A stretch of DNA of 64,000 nucleotides, taken from Odiellus spinosus (Eukaryota > Arthropoda > Arachnida > Opiliones > Phalangiidae). A model generated the notes under the pieces. The model was given only the letters and a program-made list of their open reading frames with translations. It had not been told where the DNA came from and did no database searches. Both the position numbers and the translations under genes were made by a program. The stretch covers positions 15,316,501 through 15,380,500 of the forward strand of contig OY987226.1 of the NCBI GenBank assembly GCA_963920705.1. The letters are read 5' to 3'. Position 1 is the first letter of the stretch; each line of letters opens with the position of its first letter. This document shows positions 1-11,289 of this stretch, piece after piece.

Positions 1-3000
1 TATGGATGAGATAATGAAATCTAAAATTTATTATTAAATGTTTTTAAATCATGTTTTTAATATATTTTATTTTAATCAAGGATATTATCATTTGAAATTT
101 TAATATTTTCAAGCATGGGATGTCTAAAGCCCAGTTTCCAATCAAGAATATTTGGCGAAAAAAGTTCCTTTTTTGGATAAAAAATTATTGGTTGAAAACG
201 CGCCTTTATTCAGCAGATAAATATTGATCAAGGAAATTTTTGGATAAATCGTACAATATTTTCCACCCATAACTTACAGTTGCCCAAAATAAATCTTAAT
301 TGTTACTGAGTATTTTCACGTAGTCTGAAGGCCACCTTAGACGACAAATTGGAAATAATTTTCATATACTTCTATTCATATATATGATAGGTATTAACTA
401 AGAAAACATTTGCGCGAGGACGTGTCCGATTTCCGGGACGGACGAGCTTGGTCATCAAGCTAGGAGAAAGAAAGGCCGAGCGACTCATCTAAAAAGACAT
501 TAGCTAAAGAGATTAACAATAGAAAGCTAGTCGTTGCATCGATTCACGGTGCTCAGCTATAGGAATGACCCAATACGCCGTCATCAAGAGAATGTAATTT
601 CTCGCAGTGACCACTTCATTACAAGAGCTATAAGAGTTCGTTTTTTTTTATACAAAGTTGTACCCCATTTCCGGGTTGTTTCGAGTCTTTCCACGCGCAT
701 GCTCAAAGGATTAAGGGTGTTAATAGTTTTTGGAATTTTTAGCAGTGATTTAGTATACATATATGTTTATTGATTGAGTTGGACACGAAAGTTCGTGAAT
801 CTGAGACCGTGTTAAAAATAAATTTTCAGCTGTTTTAGGATTTTATTTCTAATACGTAATTGAAGTTTTATCTAACTGTACTAGATATTGTAGTTTATAT
901 ATTTTAATTAATAGTATTTTATAATAAAAACAAGATTTTAAATAAATATTCTTTGGACTTTCTCCTATAATATTTAATTTCATATATTTTAAACATATTT
1001 TTTTAATATTTCAAGCCTAAACATAATTTTAAAACGACTTAGTGGCCCAACCAACTGTGTTCACACTATATGATCGTAAAGACTGCTAAATCCACTTCGA
1101 AAAGTTATTATTTAGCGATAACTACGAAAGAATTCACTGCAGGCTTAAAAAATATAATACATAGTAAGTATATTTTTCGAATAAGAGAAGTTAATTTATT
1201 TCTAACTAAATAATAAAAATATGAAAACATCTACTTTGAAGTACCTAACCCTTTACTTTTAAAAGGTACCAGTGCGAACTTAAACTAAAACCGATAAATA
1301 TATTCCACGATAACAAAAAAAAGCAATTATTTAACAATCCACGTTATTAGTTCTATCAAATTCCAATTTTAAATTAATACAACGGAAAAAGGGGTCTACT
1401 CCTCCCAATATGTCCTTGACATTTCGTCGATACAATAGAGCTGCTATACCTAAAAAATCAGCTACACACCTTAAGCCTTTCCTTATTAAAAAACAAATTA
1501 CACGACGATTATTAAAATTGAAGAATTATTTTCTAGAGCTTTAAGCCTTTTCCCGGCGAAGCTCCGTTAAACCGGAAGGGCCTTTTTTACGCCAACCTTG
1601 ATCATTTTAAAAATACGGTAGAGTTGCGACCACGTGCCTATATCACTGTCCAATGTTTTAGAAATAATAAAACGATAAGAAGCTTTAGGCAAAAACTTAC
1701 GTCCATAGACGTTATATCCCACTATATTACATCTAAATAAATGAACAAAACATAGCGCGGGAGAGACGCGCGTGAATAAATTAAAAAAATTCTCGCGCAA
1801 CTTGCCTATACTCAAAGAGCGTGGGAAAAATTATGTACTACTTTTATTCTCGGTTGAAATTCATATTACGTATCATTCCGAGGTAGAATCGTTATTTATG
1901 ATTTTTTGGACCGACTCTTCGTAAAGCAGAGGGAGAAACAACGACATCGCCTGGTAAGAAACGGGGGAGAAATGTACAAGCAAAAAGATTTAACAAAGAA
2001 ATGTTAAGGGAAGGAAGGATATCCGGTTGGATGGTGATTAGAAAATTTACCCAATCGCGCTTTTAAACTATATTCAATTCTTCTCCTAGATAAATAGTAT
2101 TTAATTTGTTCACCCAAACGGCGATGAATGAACAAATATTAGGGGAAAGGTAGGTACGAAGGTAATGGAAATATTTCTTCGTAACTTTCAGCTTCATTCG
2201 CCTTTATCAACGGAAGCTCTAGGTGAATGTGGTGTAAGATGGGAGAAACATAATGGGCCGGTTCGCGGCTCCGTTATTAAAATCTAATTGCGATCTAGCT
2301 CGCTCCCTCTCTTTTAGAAAGAATCACCTTAACCGTATCCAAGAATGACGCTTAACTAAGGCTTAAGGCTATAAGGTTTTAAGCCTTAAGGTCTCTCTAA
2401 CACGTCTGCTGGGAAACAGGTGAGAACATCCAAAATTATTTAAAAAACTCTCATGGATACCATAAAATTATTAAACTCATCGCCAACGTCTGTACAATTG
2501 CTTTACAGAGAAATAATCATGCAGTGTGAAGTGTTTTCTATTAGCTCCTGTAAAGATGTTTCAACAATCGCGCAACAGTGTCCATGGCGAAGATGTTATA
2601 CAGGGGTAAAATGTGAAATGTATTTTTTGAATTATAGTATTAAAGATTGTGCCCTGTTTACAGTGTTTATTATGCCTTAAAAAGGATCAATGTAGAGTTT
2701 GGAAACTAGCTCAGTCTGGGTCTACCGCTATCCTTAATTAAACCTAAAAATTTTCAAGTTTATTTAAAAATAATTAAGAATTATTTTTTTGGCGCCTATA
2801 ATTAATTATAATACAAACGATGGTTTTAATCTGTTATTAGTATATTATTTCTAAGATAAAATCCAAAATATATTGAGTTTTCTGGTTAGAGTCAGATGAA
2901 AAATTGTTATAAACTAAACCTTGTGCAAGTAAATAAAATAAAAAAAAAATGCGGGCCTACTTCAATGTTTCATTCCACAGCATATTTTTTTCTACCAAAT

Positions 3001-6000
3001 CTTCCTCCTCACTAGAATTCAACTATTGGAATCTCTTATACCCCTTGTCGTAAAAAAAAAACTCTACGACCAATATGGCACCAAAATCCCCCCCGACACT
3101 ATAGTACCAAAAAAGCGACTTCAGGAAGATCAGGGGAGACCTAATCCTAGGAAACTAGTTGCTCTCCGAAACATATATATATACTGAATCAAAATAGGCA
3201 AAATAGGGAGACCATTCTATGTTCCCCCCTTTTAAAATAATAGGCCAAAATGCCATAACGGCGAGGCTTAACGGTCGCACTCCACGAAAGTCTTGGTAAG
3301 CCTACACTCTGGCGTAACCCCCGAAATAGCTATCGGATTTTCATGTCGAGAGGAAACTACGGATAATGTTAGAGAAAATGATTTTTAGAATGGTTTTAAC
3401 AAGCGTAATACGCGGTGCATTGGTGCACTTTCAAACTGGAATAGCTATTTCAGTTATATTCTTGAAAAGAATGTATAAAAACATATAAAAAAGGATTTAT
3501 TATTAAAATTTAGATCCTTTTCAAGATTGAATTGACGTATACCTTATAGGTGAATTCCAACAAAATGTATTATCTCTAAATATTGTGTTTTTAGAATATT
3601 GTGTTTTAGAATCAGTTGCTTAAAGTTTAGACTTCGTTAAGGTAGTTTTAATTATCATAAAATCATTAATTAAATAAGAACCCAAACGTCTAATTCTTTT
3701 AAATTAGGAAAACCTTATTAATTTCGAAGTGCTGTTTATTACTATTCATTCTTAAAAATAAGGTATTTTCTACAGTACAGTTATGTTTTGGTCTAAGGTT
3801 CCAACGGGACGTTTGAATAGTATTTTTTTTATATAATTTAGATTTCTATAGGTATACATTTGAAGCTAGATTCGAGCCTTTTAAGTGATATATTTAACCT
3901 ATTTCAGGCAAGGTTAAATTTCAAATATAAATTTAAGTAAGGTATATTTTAATCTTTCAATAAATTTGACTAATTTAATTGACCAATTGTTAATTTTGGA
4001 CATAGAAATCTAGTTTAATTCCATGGGTACTGTATACGATATACAAGATTATTGTAGGGTGGTCAAATATATCCGTGGAACATAAAGATAATTCAAAATC
4101 AAAATTAAAAACGAAAACATGTAATTCCGACCTTTTAGCACTTAGCTATCAAAATATGGTAAGCCTATACATTTTTTGGACATCACCCCAAACCAAATGC
4201 AATTTCATCCCAACAGTATACCGTTACGAAAAGGGGGATGATGCTTGACGAATCATACGAAGGTGATTCACTCTCGAAACGAAAAAAATGATATAAAATC
4301 GGGATGAAAGTAATAGCTCCGTCGGAAAAGATGGAGTAGGATAACTGAAGGAGAAAAAAAAAAAGGACGAGAAAGAATAGGTACCATGCACGGCTAGAAA
4401 TTGATCGAGCTGGAAAAACCTCCCCCGCTATAGTATACACAAGACACACACAAAAAAATGACTCCCACAATCGCCCTGCTCTCTCTCTGACAAAGTTCAC
4501 CTGTGAAACTGCGAGCTCTTCGCTCCGGTATTCGGTATAACAGAAGTGATATTACACCTGAAGTATGACACGTGGCGCCACCCTCATGGATAAAATCGGA
4601 ACCATAGATTGTCGCGCGCGAAAATTCACCGTAAAGGTTAAGATGAGTGACTAAATGAGTGGTCAAAAAAAAAAAAAAAAGGTTCTACGAACTAAGTATC
4701 AATCTAATCCGGTTCTGGATATTTGGGGTCATTAAATTTCATCTACGTTTATCATGATACTAACAGCGACTACTTATTTTTCTTTAGCAATTAATAAGTC
4801 TCTCAAATTTTAATAATGACGGCAGCTTTATCTGTTTGAATATGTAACTCAAAATTAGTATCGCTTAAACGCGTGACCTCCCGAACCGAATCAGATGGAC
4901 ACAAAGTTCATAAATGTGGTCTTTTTTGAACCATAGAGTTATATTTGTGCTTTTATACCTATGGTACCATCATCCTTTATATTCGTACATAATTATTGAC
5001 CACTTCATGATGCCGCTTCCGTACGTAATCTCGGTACTATTTTTTCACTATTCCTGACACAATTATAGTAGCGTAGCTTGTCAGAAAAAAAAGCTCTCAG
5101 TGTCGAAATCGTTAGCGTCGAAGCTATAGAGAATACTCTCTTATCTGACGCTTTACTCGTTGTGTTTTTAGCTAATGACTATTTTATACGGTAAGGTACG
5201 CTTGTATTGCTAAGCCTCGGTCTTCTCCCTAAGCCTCGGCTCATACGTACGTACATTCATATAGCGCGCACCTTTTTCCCGCGGCCCATAGAAACGTGTC
5301 AACGCGAGATAAATAGAAAAACTCTCCCGACTCATTACTCAAAAGTACATTAAGCTTAATGTCAAAAAAAAAAAAGCGCGCATCTCTCTAGCAGACCCCA
5401 AGTTTGAAAGCGTCCGCGAGTTTGCTCTATAAATAAAAGTTATAATAACGTATTCTCTACGGAATAAAGAATATATTTGGATATACGATTCGTATTAGAG
5501 CAAACTTAAAGTGGAATGGAATATGTTTTTAGGGAAAAATCAGTCGAGGATAATGTATTTTTCTATTTTACCGTATACTCCCCTCAAACTAGAACTGAAT
5601 AGCAAAAATATTTCCCAACCTCGAATTTTTTTCTTCTATGAACTAAAAATAGCGAAAGCAACAGCGGAAAATAAATGTTACAATTTGAAGTGATTTACCA
5701 TAACAGATCATTAATTAAATTATGAAGTTTTTTACGATTTACCAACAATTTTTTACGTCGTTTTAATTTGATATCGTGATAACATGTGTTCTTTAATAGT
5801 TAGATTCTATTTACGCGTGGCTAATATCAAAATATATACCAGAATTTTTCATTTTCAAGTTTTGTCATTTCGTATCAAACGTTTTTGATTATTAATAAAT
5901 TTAAATTTGATTCAATTTTAATTTAGATTCAAAGAACATCTATGTTTTGTTGGAATTTCACCCCTAAAGCTAATACAATGCTGCAAGTAAGTTAAATTAC

Positions 6001-6320
6001 AGTGTTAAACACCCAATTACCTAAAAGGTAATCATAAATTTTATTCTGATTCAGCTAGTCTATCTGAAGAAAGTTTAACAGCATCAAACTTAATGTTGCT
6101 TTAAACCATGGCATTTTTCTATACTGTTGATGCTATAAGAAATCTAGGAAATCAATTCCTGATCGAATATTTCTTTCATGTTTTTCTACATCTTCTGATT
6201 CTTTTCTATACAGGAATCCAAGTCATTTGTATCTACAATACAATGTAGGCTATACTGTTCCGATTTCGTTATCTCTAAATATATATACACAAAGATCCAT
6301 TAGCCTAGAACCTTACAACA
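1..6320. other. AT-rich non-coding DNA, no gene recognised
   Basis: Stops are frequent in all six frames, and the open frames present (60-105 codons) show no family motif. I see no RNA gene. Isolated items are a terminal-repeat-like word GTTCACACTA at 1059-1068, matching the end of the element at 11121-11283, and a run of 16 A at 4665-4680. A CpG-containing, slightly GC-richer patch lies around 5030-5440. No array or inverted repeat of note was found by eye. It reads as intronic or intergenic sequence. Confidence 0.7.
1059..1068. repeat. GTTCACACTA terminal-repeat remnant (possible)
   Basis: The ten bases are identical to the outer terminal repeat of the small inverted-repeat element at 11121-11283 and to the left end of the copy at 41584. 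The downstream bases (ACTTCGAAAAGTT near 1096) loosely resemble the next part of that element. No matching right end was found, so this is at best a decayed or partial copy, and a ten-base match could be chance. Confidence 0.25.
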
Positions 6321-6700
6321 CTTAGGACGTCTGGAAAGGAAGAGGTCCTTGTCATAGGTTGCAGGGCGCTTCAATGATAGCGCGAGCCAGTTCTATCAGC
6401 AACCGGAAACGATCCTCGACTAAAGCTCGCGACCCGATAAAAGAAACCTTATATAACTGCATGGGTATTGAGCGCGTGAAAAATAAGACGCGCGCGCGAC
6501 ATCTTGCACTATTTTGGCGCGAACCAAGGATGCGCGAGCTTGCACGGGTTGACCTCTTCAAAAACGTTGTCCCCACCCGGTACCCCCGTTCCCTCGAGCC
6601 ATACTATATAAAACCCCTTTTACCCTAGTGTACCCTAGTGGAACCCGGCGTAACCCAGTGCATCCCCCGAAGCGAAAAGAACATCGCTAGATATATAGCG
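6320..6700. other. GC-richer, CpG-containing pocket with a 10-bp tandem repeat
   Basis: This stretch is visibly richer in G, C and CpG (many CGCG words) than its surroundings. Open frames of 74 and 89 codons overlap on opposite strands, as expected where stops thin out in GC-richer DNA; neither looks like a known protein. At 6621-6660 four 10-bp units follow one another: TACCCTAGTG twice, then GAACCCGGCG and TAACCCAGTG. It could be a regulatory or promoter-type island, but no core promoter or transcript is demonstrable from sequence alone. Confidence 0.4.
6621..6660. repeat. 10-bp tandem repeat, four units
   Basis: Units TACCCTAGTG, TACCCTAGTG, GAACCCGGCG and TAACCCAGTG are in exact 10-bp register. 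The first two are identical and the last two diverge but keep the central CCC. It lies at the right edge of the GC-richer pocket. Confidence 0.7.
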
Positions 6701-6988
6701 CTTCTTTTGAAGGCGTTTGACTTATACCATGGTTCTCCGGTTTCTATATTTAGTTAGATTCCATATTCAGTCGCAGTCTAGAAAAGGATATATATTATCA
6801 CTGAAAAATCACTATTGATATGGGAATTGCAATCCATACTAAGATTGTAACACAATGTAGAGGGGTTATATTCCTTGGAGAGGACCGAAGAAGTGGGGGA
6901 CATACACTCTCATTTCTTTTCTATCACACCCGGCAAGGGACTGCATGGTCAACTCACCCCTAGGCTCCAAAAGAGTCAGAGTTAGAAC

Positions 6989-7004
6989 GAGAGAGAGAGA
7001 GAGA
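6989..7004. repeat. (GA)n microsatellite
   Basis: An uninterrupted GA dinucleotide run is followed by imperfect GAAAGAGACAGAG. It encodes the RERERE-like part of an overlapping open frame, which is why that frame is not treated as a gene. Confidence 0.85.
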
Positions 7005-7319
7005 AAGAGACAGAGCGCCAGAGATGCAACCTATCTTTTTACCGCTCAATTGATGTTCAACACGTTTTCCCATCCGCCATACGAAAGCCATCCAGTGTAT
7101 GTGTCTGTATTCTGTACACATTGTCACAAGTACTTGGGTTCCGAATCTGTCTACTTGGACACCGTAGTTTGTTCGATTACATTCGTTAGAGAGATAGTTG
7201 AAGTATAATCATATGAATGAACTTCATCGCTTAATTACGAAATTCCTGAATATTTCTTTATTCTATAACCTGAAATTTATTTTTCAATTCCCCGAAGATA
7301 ATTTTAGTTAACTTTTAAA

Positions 7320-7930
7320 TAAATTTTTCCATGACCTTTTACGTTAATTTTAACATCACCAGACAATTTCCATGACCTTTATAGCCGATTTTCAAATCAC
7401 CAGACTTTCTTCATGACCTTTATCGCTAATTTTCCAGTCCTTAGACTCATTACTAGACTTTTCCATGATAAACAAGTTCCCAGACTTTTCCCATGATCTT
7501 AAAATTCCCAGATTTTTACATGATCTTCAAATTCCCTAAGAAGCTTTCTCCGTGACCTTCAAATTCTCAGTAGCTTTTTCTTTATTTTCAAATTCCCAGA
7601 TAAATTTTCCACGCCCTTCAAATTCCCTGATCATTTTTCGGCACGACCTTCAAATTCCCTGATCATTTTTCGGCACGACCTTCAAATTCCCAGATTATTT
7701 TTCCACACGACCTTCAAACTCCCAGATTATTTTTCAGCACGACCTTAAAATTCCCAGATTATTTTTCCGCAAGACCTTCAAATTCCCAGATAATTTTTCT
7801 GCGCGACCTTCAAATTCCCAGATTATTTTTCCGCGTGACCTTCAAATTCCCAGATTATTTTTCCACGACCTTAAAATTCCATGATTGTTTCCATGACCTT
7901 CAAAAGTTCAAATTCTTAGATTTTTCATGA
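7320..7930 (+). repeat. ~32-bp minisatellite (ACCTTCAAATTCCCAGATT type)
   Basis: Repeated units contain GACCTTCAAATTCCCAGAT followed by a T-rich segment (TATTTTTCC) and a short variable GCA/GCG-containing joint. The period is about 31-32 bp and is most regular from about 7610 to 7870. Outer units (7320-7560) are degenerate and shorter. The unit resembles the inner part of the hAT-like element at 40540-40835, which carries TTTTCAAATTCCCTGACATT, so the array may have grown from a piece of such an element. No coding capacity. Confidence 0.85.
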
Positions 7931-8990
7931 TGGTTAACTTTCTAATCTCAAACTCTTTCCAATGGCTTTTGTCGCTAATTTGCAAATCCATACAGATACT
8001 GAACCAATCCAAATATATTTGATGTCATTCTTGCGTATAAATCTTCGCTGCTTGCAGTTCTGTTCAAAATAAGTGCCCTATGAGACTATGTTCACCAGTC
8101 CATGCGCTATATAAAATCTCTCTCTCAGCGACATGGCTTAAATTCTTTAACACCTCGGGGTAATATAGTTACTAGGACCCATTACTCGAGTAATTTTAAC
8201 ATTCCCCGACCATGATGTTTATATTTTAGGTACACCCAACGCATTAAAGTCGTTACAAATATAGTTTTGATAAGAAAATTCAATAAAAACATTTCAATTT
8301 TTTTCTTCTCGCGTTAGATGTTGCTAACAGGCAAAGCACCCCAAAAATCTCTAAAAGCTTGAACCACCATTTTAGTCCCTTATCTACAAGTTTATACGAA
8401 AAAAGCACCCCTAATATATAGTCAAGGGGGTCACCAGGAAATTTTATTAGCGTTGTGCACGGTCTTGGTTTTTATACCCTGGCGCGCTTGAACCGAACAA
8501 GTACCGTTAGCCCACCCAAGTAATAAACGCCGAAAGACAGGGACAAAGATAGTGCAGTAACCAGCATGCCGCCCGATATAGTGGGCTATATGGTTATACG
8601 CCTCTTCCCCCATCACGCGCGCCCCTGTTAGGCCTAACTATATCATATACATCACCATGCGAGTCAAGAATCTATCTAGAACTAAAAGGCCACGTATACA
8701 AACGACTAAAAGCTACATCCTTCCCCTCCAACCCCTCCTCATGGTATCCGGAATTGATGTTCGTCCATGAAACCATCCTGACTGAAACAGTTTTAAGGGA
8801 GGGTGAAAGAGAAATTCAATTTACAATGTTTCATTATTTTTGATTTATACTATTCACTGCAGGTCCAGGATAAAGGGGATGGCAATGGAAACATTCACAA
8901 TATTGGGGGTACCAAATTCAGGAAATGATCATGTATTTTAAAATTTTAGGGCCCACGTAAAGTTCAGTTCAAGGAACCGGCTCCCCAAAT
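7931..8990. other. Unique AT-rich DNA, no gene recognised
   Basis: No repeat, RNA gene or protein-like frame was found. A 61-codon minus-strand frame around 8431-8616 lies in a slightly GC-richer patch and has no recognisable motif. Confidence 0.65.
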
Positions 8991-9275
8991 CCAGCAGGGC
9001 TCCAAATATGTAGTTATCAACAGTAACTAAGATATGTCGTACGAGTTACCATAAGTAACTATCGGAACATAGTTAGGGTTTGTCCTAAGAGTTAGCATAA
9101 GTAATTATGTAAGATTGTCGCACGATTCATCCCAAGTAATTATACTTCACAGTTAAGTTATATCCCACAATATATTTTCACCATATGCATTGTCGTTGTA
9201 TTCACCCCATACCCAAGAAATAATTCTTCACTGTTGAGATATATCGTACAGTAATTTCCCACCACAATGATGATA
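8990..9275 (+). repeat. Degenerate tandem repeat around CATAAGTAACTAT
   Basis: Several loosely similar units follow one another: AGTTACCATAAGTAACTAT, AGTTAGCATAAGTAATTAT, then ATTCATCCCAAGTAATTAT. They are interleaved with ACAGTAACTAAGATATGTCG-like and CTGTTGAGATATATCGTAC-like segments. The spacing is irregular (about 35-60 bp) and the units are well diverged, suggesting an old array. Confidence 0.55.
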
Positions 9276-10716
9276 TTACCTTATATTTATCATTTTAGCT
9301 TCCCTTGAAATAGTGTTTCACTCTCTCTTTCAGTATACCTTCGACTTCATTCAATTTCGCTTATTGAACGCAACTACGTACACCACGAGATTTAATACAT
9401 TTATCGTCCCCTTTCTCAAATATACGATGGTCCGTACCGGAAATGTCGGTTCCCCTCCGCCTTTTGACTGAGATTGGAAAGGACGGTAACTCGCGGTATA
9501 TATGGTACGGGAATAACATTTTACTGCATGATCGCGGGGTCGTTGGGAAACATCACGACGTTTAGTCGTAGCTAGGGCACGTGGCCGACCGACTATACCA
9601 CGTGGCCAATAGATAGAACAACGAAAAGTCCGTCAAAATAATCTATACTAATATTTTTCCGTCTCGCGAGTCGCGCGCGCTGAGGCCCTATAGTTTAGCA
9701 CGTGACTCACAAATAGACCATCTAATACCACCGTATAGACCAGATGGCTCGTAACAGTCGAACTAGAGCGCGTGCGTGGTAGAAACAAAAAAAAAAAAAA
9801 AAAGCTATGAGGATTTAATCAGTTACGTAAACAAATCTGTATTTTTGTTTCAGTATCGCAGACTGAATTTTCAGAATATGAAAAGATGTATTCTTCAATA
9901 TTCTTTTCTAATTCGTTTTTTTCGCGATTTTTATATTTGGAACGCGAACGTGTACGTGAAGCGAACGTGTACGTCTATAGAGGTTTAATTAAGTGATGAT
10001 GACATTAGTTTGATATTAAAATGAGCCTGTCACAATATTTTGAGCAATATTTTTTCGCTATTAAAAACACTTATCAAAAATTTTAAGCTCGTGGTTTGAC
10101 GGGTTTTTAAGAAATCTAAAAAATTAAAATTACAACTTTTTTCCACTTTTTTTTTTTTCGAAGATGGCGATTATAAAATTTATTTATTTTTACTGTTGCG
10201 GCAATTTATTTCTACGGTATATATATTTTAAATATTTATTTCCTTAAACTTTTCCCAAATTTAATTTGGATCAATTTTAACTTAATTTTTCGTACCGTAG
10301 CTTTCTTGGTATTGAAATCTGGGCCAGATTATGGCTCTTCAACTCTTCAAAAGTTTTGATACTAATTCTATATTTAGGCCTTTAGGGATTAAGCCGCAGA
10401 TCTTCTTAAGTACATACTCACGAAGTTATCTAAGAAAGGAACACATTGCCCTTTAAGGCTTAAGTGTATTATTTTAAAGAATCTGTTTTATTTTAGTATA
10501 GTTCTCGAGGACTTCTATTTAAATTATGTTTAGTTTCGCGCTAAATCTCATAATCCCTGAACCGAAGTTGGTTTCGAGTTTCCTATTAAATTAGGCCTAA
10601 TTAAACTCGAGGATCGCGCTTAAGGACTCTCTTGCATAGTGAATTTGACAAAATCGGATTAAATATTTTAAATGTGGGTCAGCTTAGAACATCGTCAAAT
10701 AAATTATTTTGCCTAA
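9276..10716. other. Non-coding DNA with three CACGTG sites and an A-tract
   Basis: No gene is recognised. CACGTG palindromes occur at about 9578, 9599 and 9699, the first two within CACGTGGCC; such E-box words could be protein-binding sites but are expected by chance at some rate. An A-rich run at 9786-9802 is translated as poly-lysine in a spurious 70-codon frame. The rest is AT-rich sequence without visible structure. Confidence 0.5.
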
Positions 10717-10850
10717 TACCCTTTTCAGACGAAGCGTAATTAGCCGTGGTTTAATCAGATTTAACCGAGGTTTACGTAGCCTTCTCAGTTTTATAAACCT
10801 CGGTTAAATCTGATTAAACAGGACTAATTACGGATCGTCTGAAGAGGGTA
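10717..10850. mobile_element. Foldback MITE with TA flanks (Tc1/mariner-like, tentative)
   Basis: Two ~58-nt arms are inverted about a ~19-nt centre. The outer ends read CCCTTTTCAGACGA and, in reverse complement, CCCTCTTCAGACGA. The inner arms share a perfect 25-bp segment (10750-10774 with 10794-10818) containing TTTAACCGAGGTTTA. A TA sits immediately outside each end, as expected of Tc1/mariner insertions. The element is about 134 bp and has no coding capacity. The superfamily is inferred from the TA flanks alone; TA is common here, so that part is weak, but the hairpin is clear. Confidence 0.7.
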
Positions 10851-11120
10851 TAAAGCGTAATTCTAGGTTCTTTGGACCAATTAAATTTAGTTCGAAAATT
10901 GCCTCAAATTAAAACCCTGTAGCTTAATTCCTGAAGCAAACCAAAATTAAACCTAATTAACATATTTAAATGTATAACTGCAAACTAACTACACGAAAAA
11001 TCAAAGGAATTCAAGAAGCATTATAGGAAAAATCTTTAAACAAGTTTGACCACGGGGCAGTTAGTTATTATTAATTAAAACTAAGTTTTGGAGTAACTAA
11101 AAACAATTCAATTTAACTAC

Positions 11121-11283
11121 GTTCACACTACGGACTTCGAAACGGTTGAAAATCTTCAAATCAACTTTTCAAAATAATAACTATATATTTTTAGAAATGA
11201 CATTTAAAGTTGACCTCAAAATTTTACAATTTTACCAAAATTCGAAAACGGTTAAAAACTGATTTAAAGTATCTAGTGTGAAC
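11121..11283. mobile_element. Small inverted-repeat element, GTTCACACTA family, copy 1
   Basis: Perfect 10-bp terminal inverted repeats (GTTCACACTA and TAGTGTGAAC) bound a 163-bp sequence whose inner parts are also loosely inverted: GAAACGGTTGAAAA on the left against CGAAAACGGTTAAAAAC-type sequence on the right. Its middle (CTTCAAATCAACTTTTCAA, then GTTGACCTC) aligns with 41584-41748, so it is a dispersed family. It is non-coding and MITE-sized. No clear target duplication was found, so the superfamily is open. Confidence 0.65.
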
Positions 11284-11289
11284 ACGACT

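Noticed and set aside
9570..9710. Cluster of three CACGTG sites as a regulatory module
   Set aside because: CACGTG also occurs scattered through the window (for example about 18747, 26490 and 42382); three in 140 bp is suggestive but not enough to call a module.
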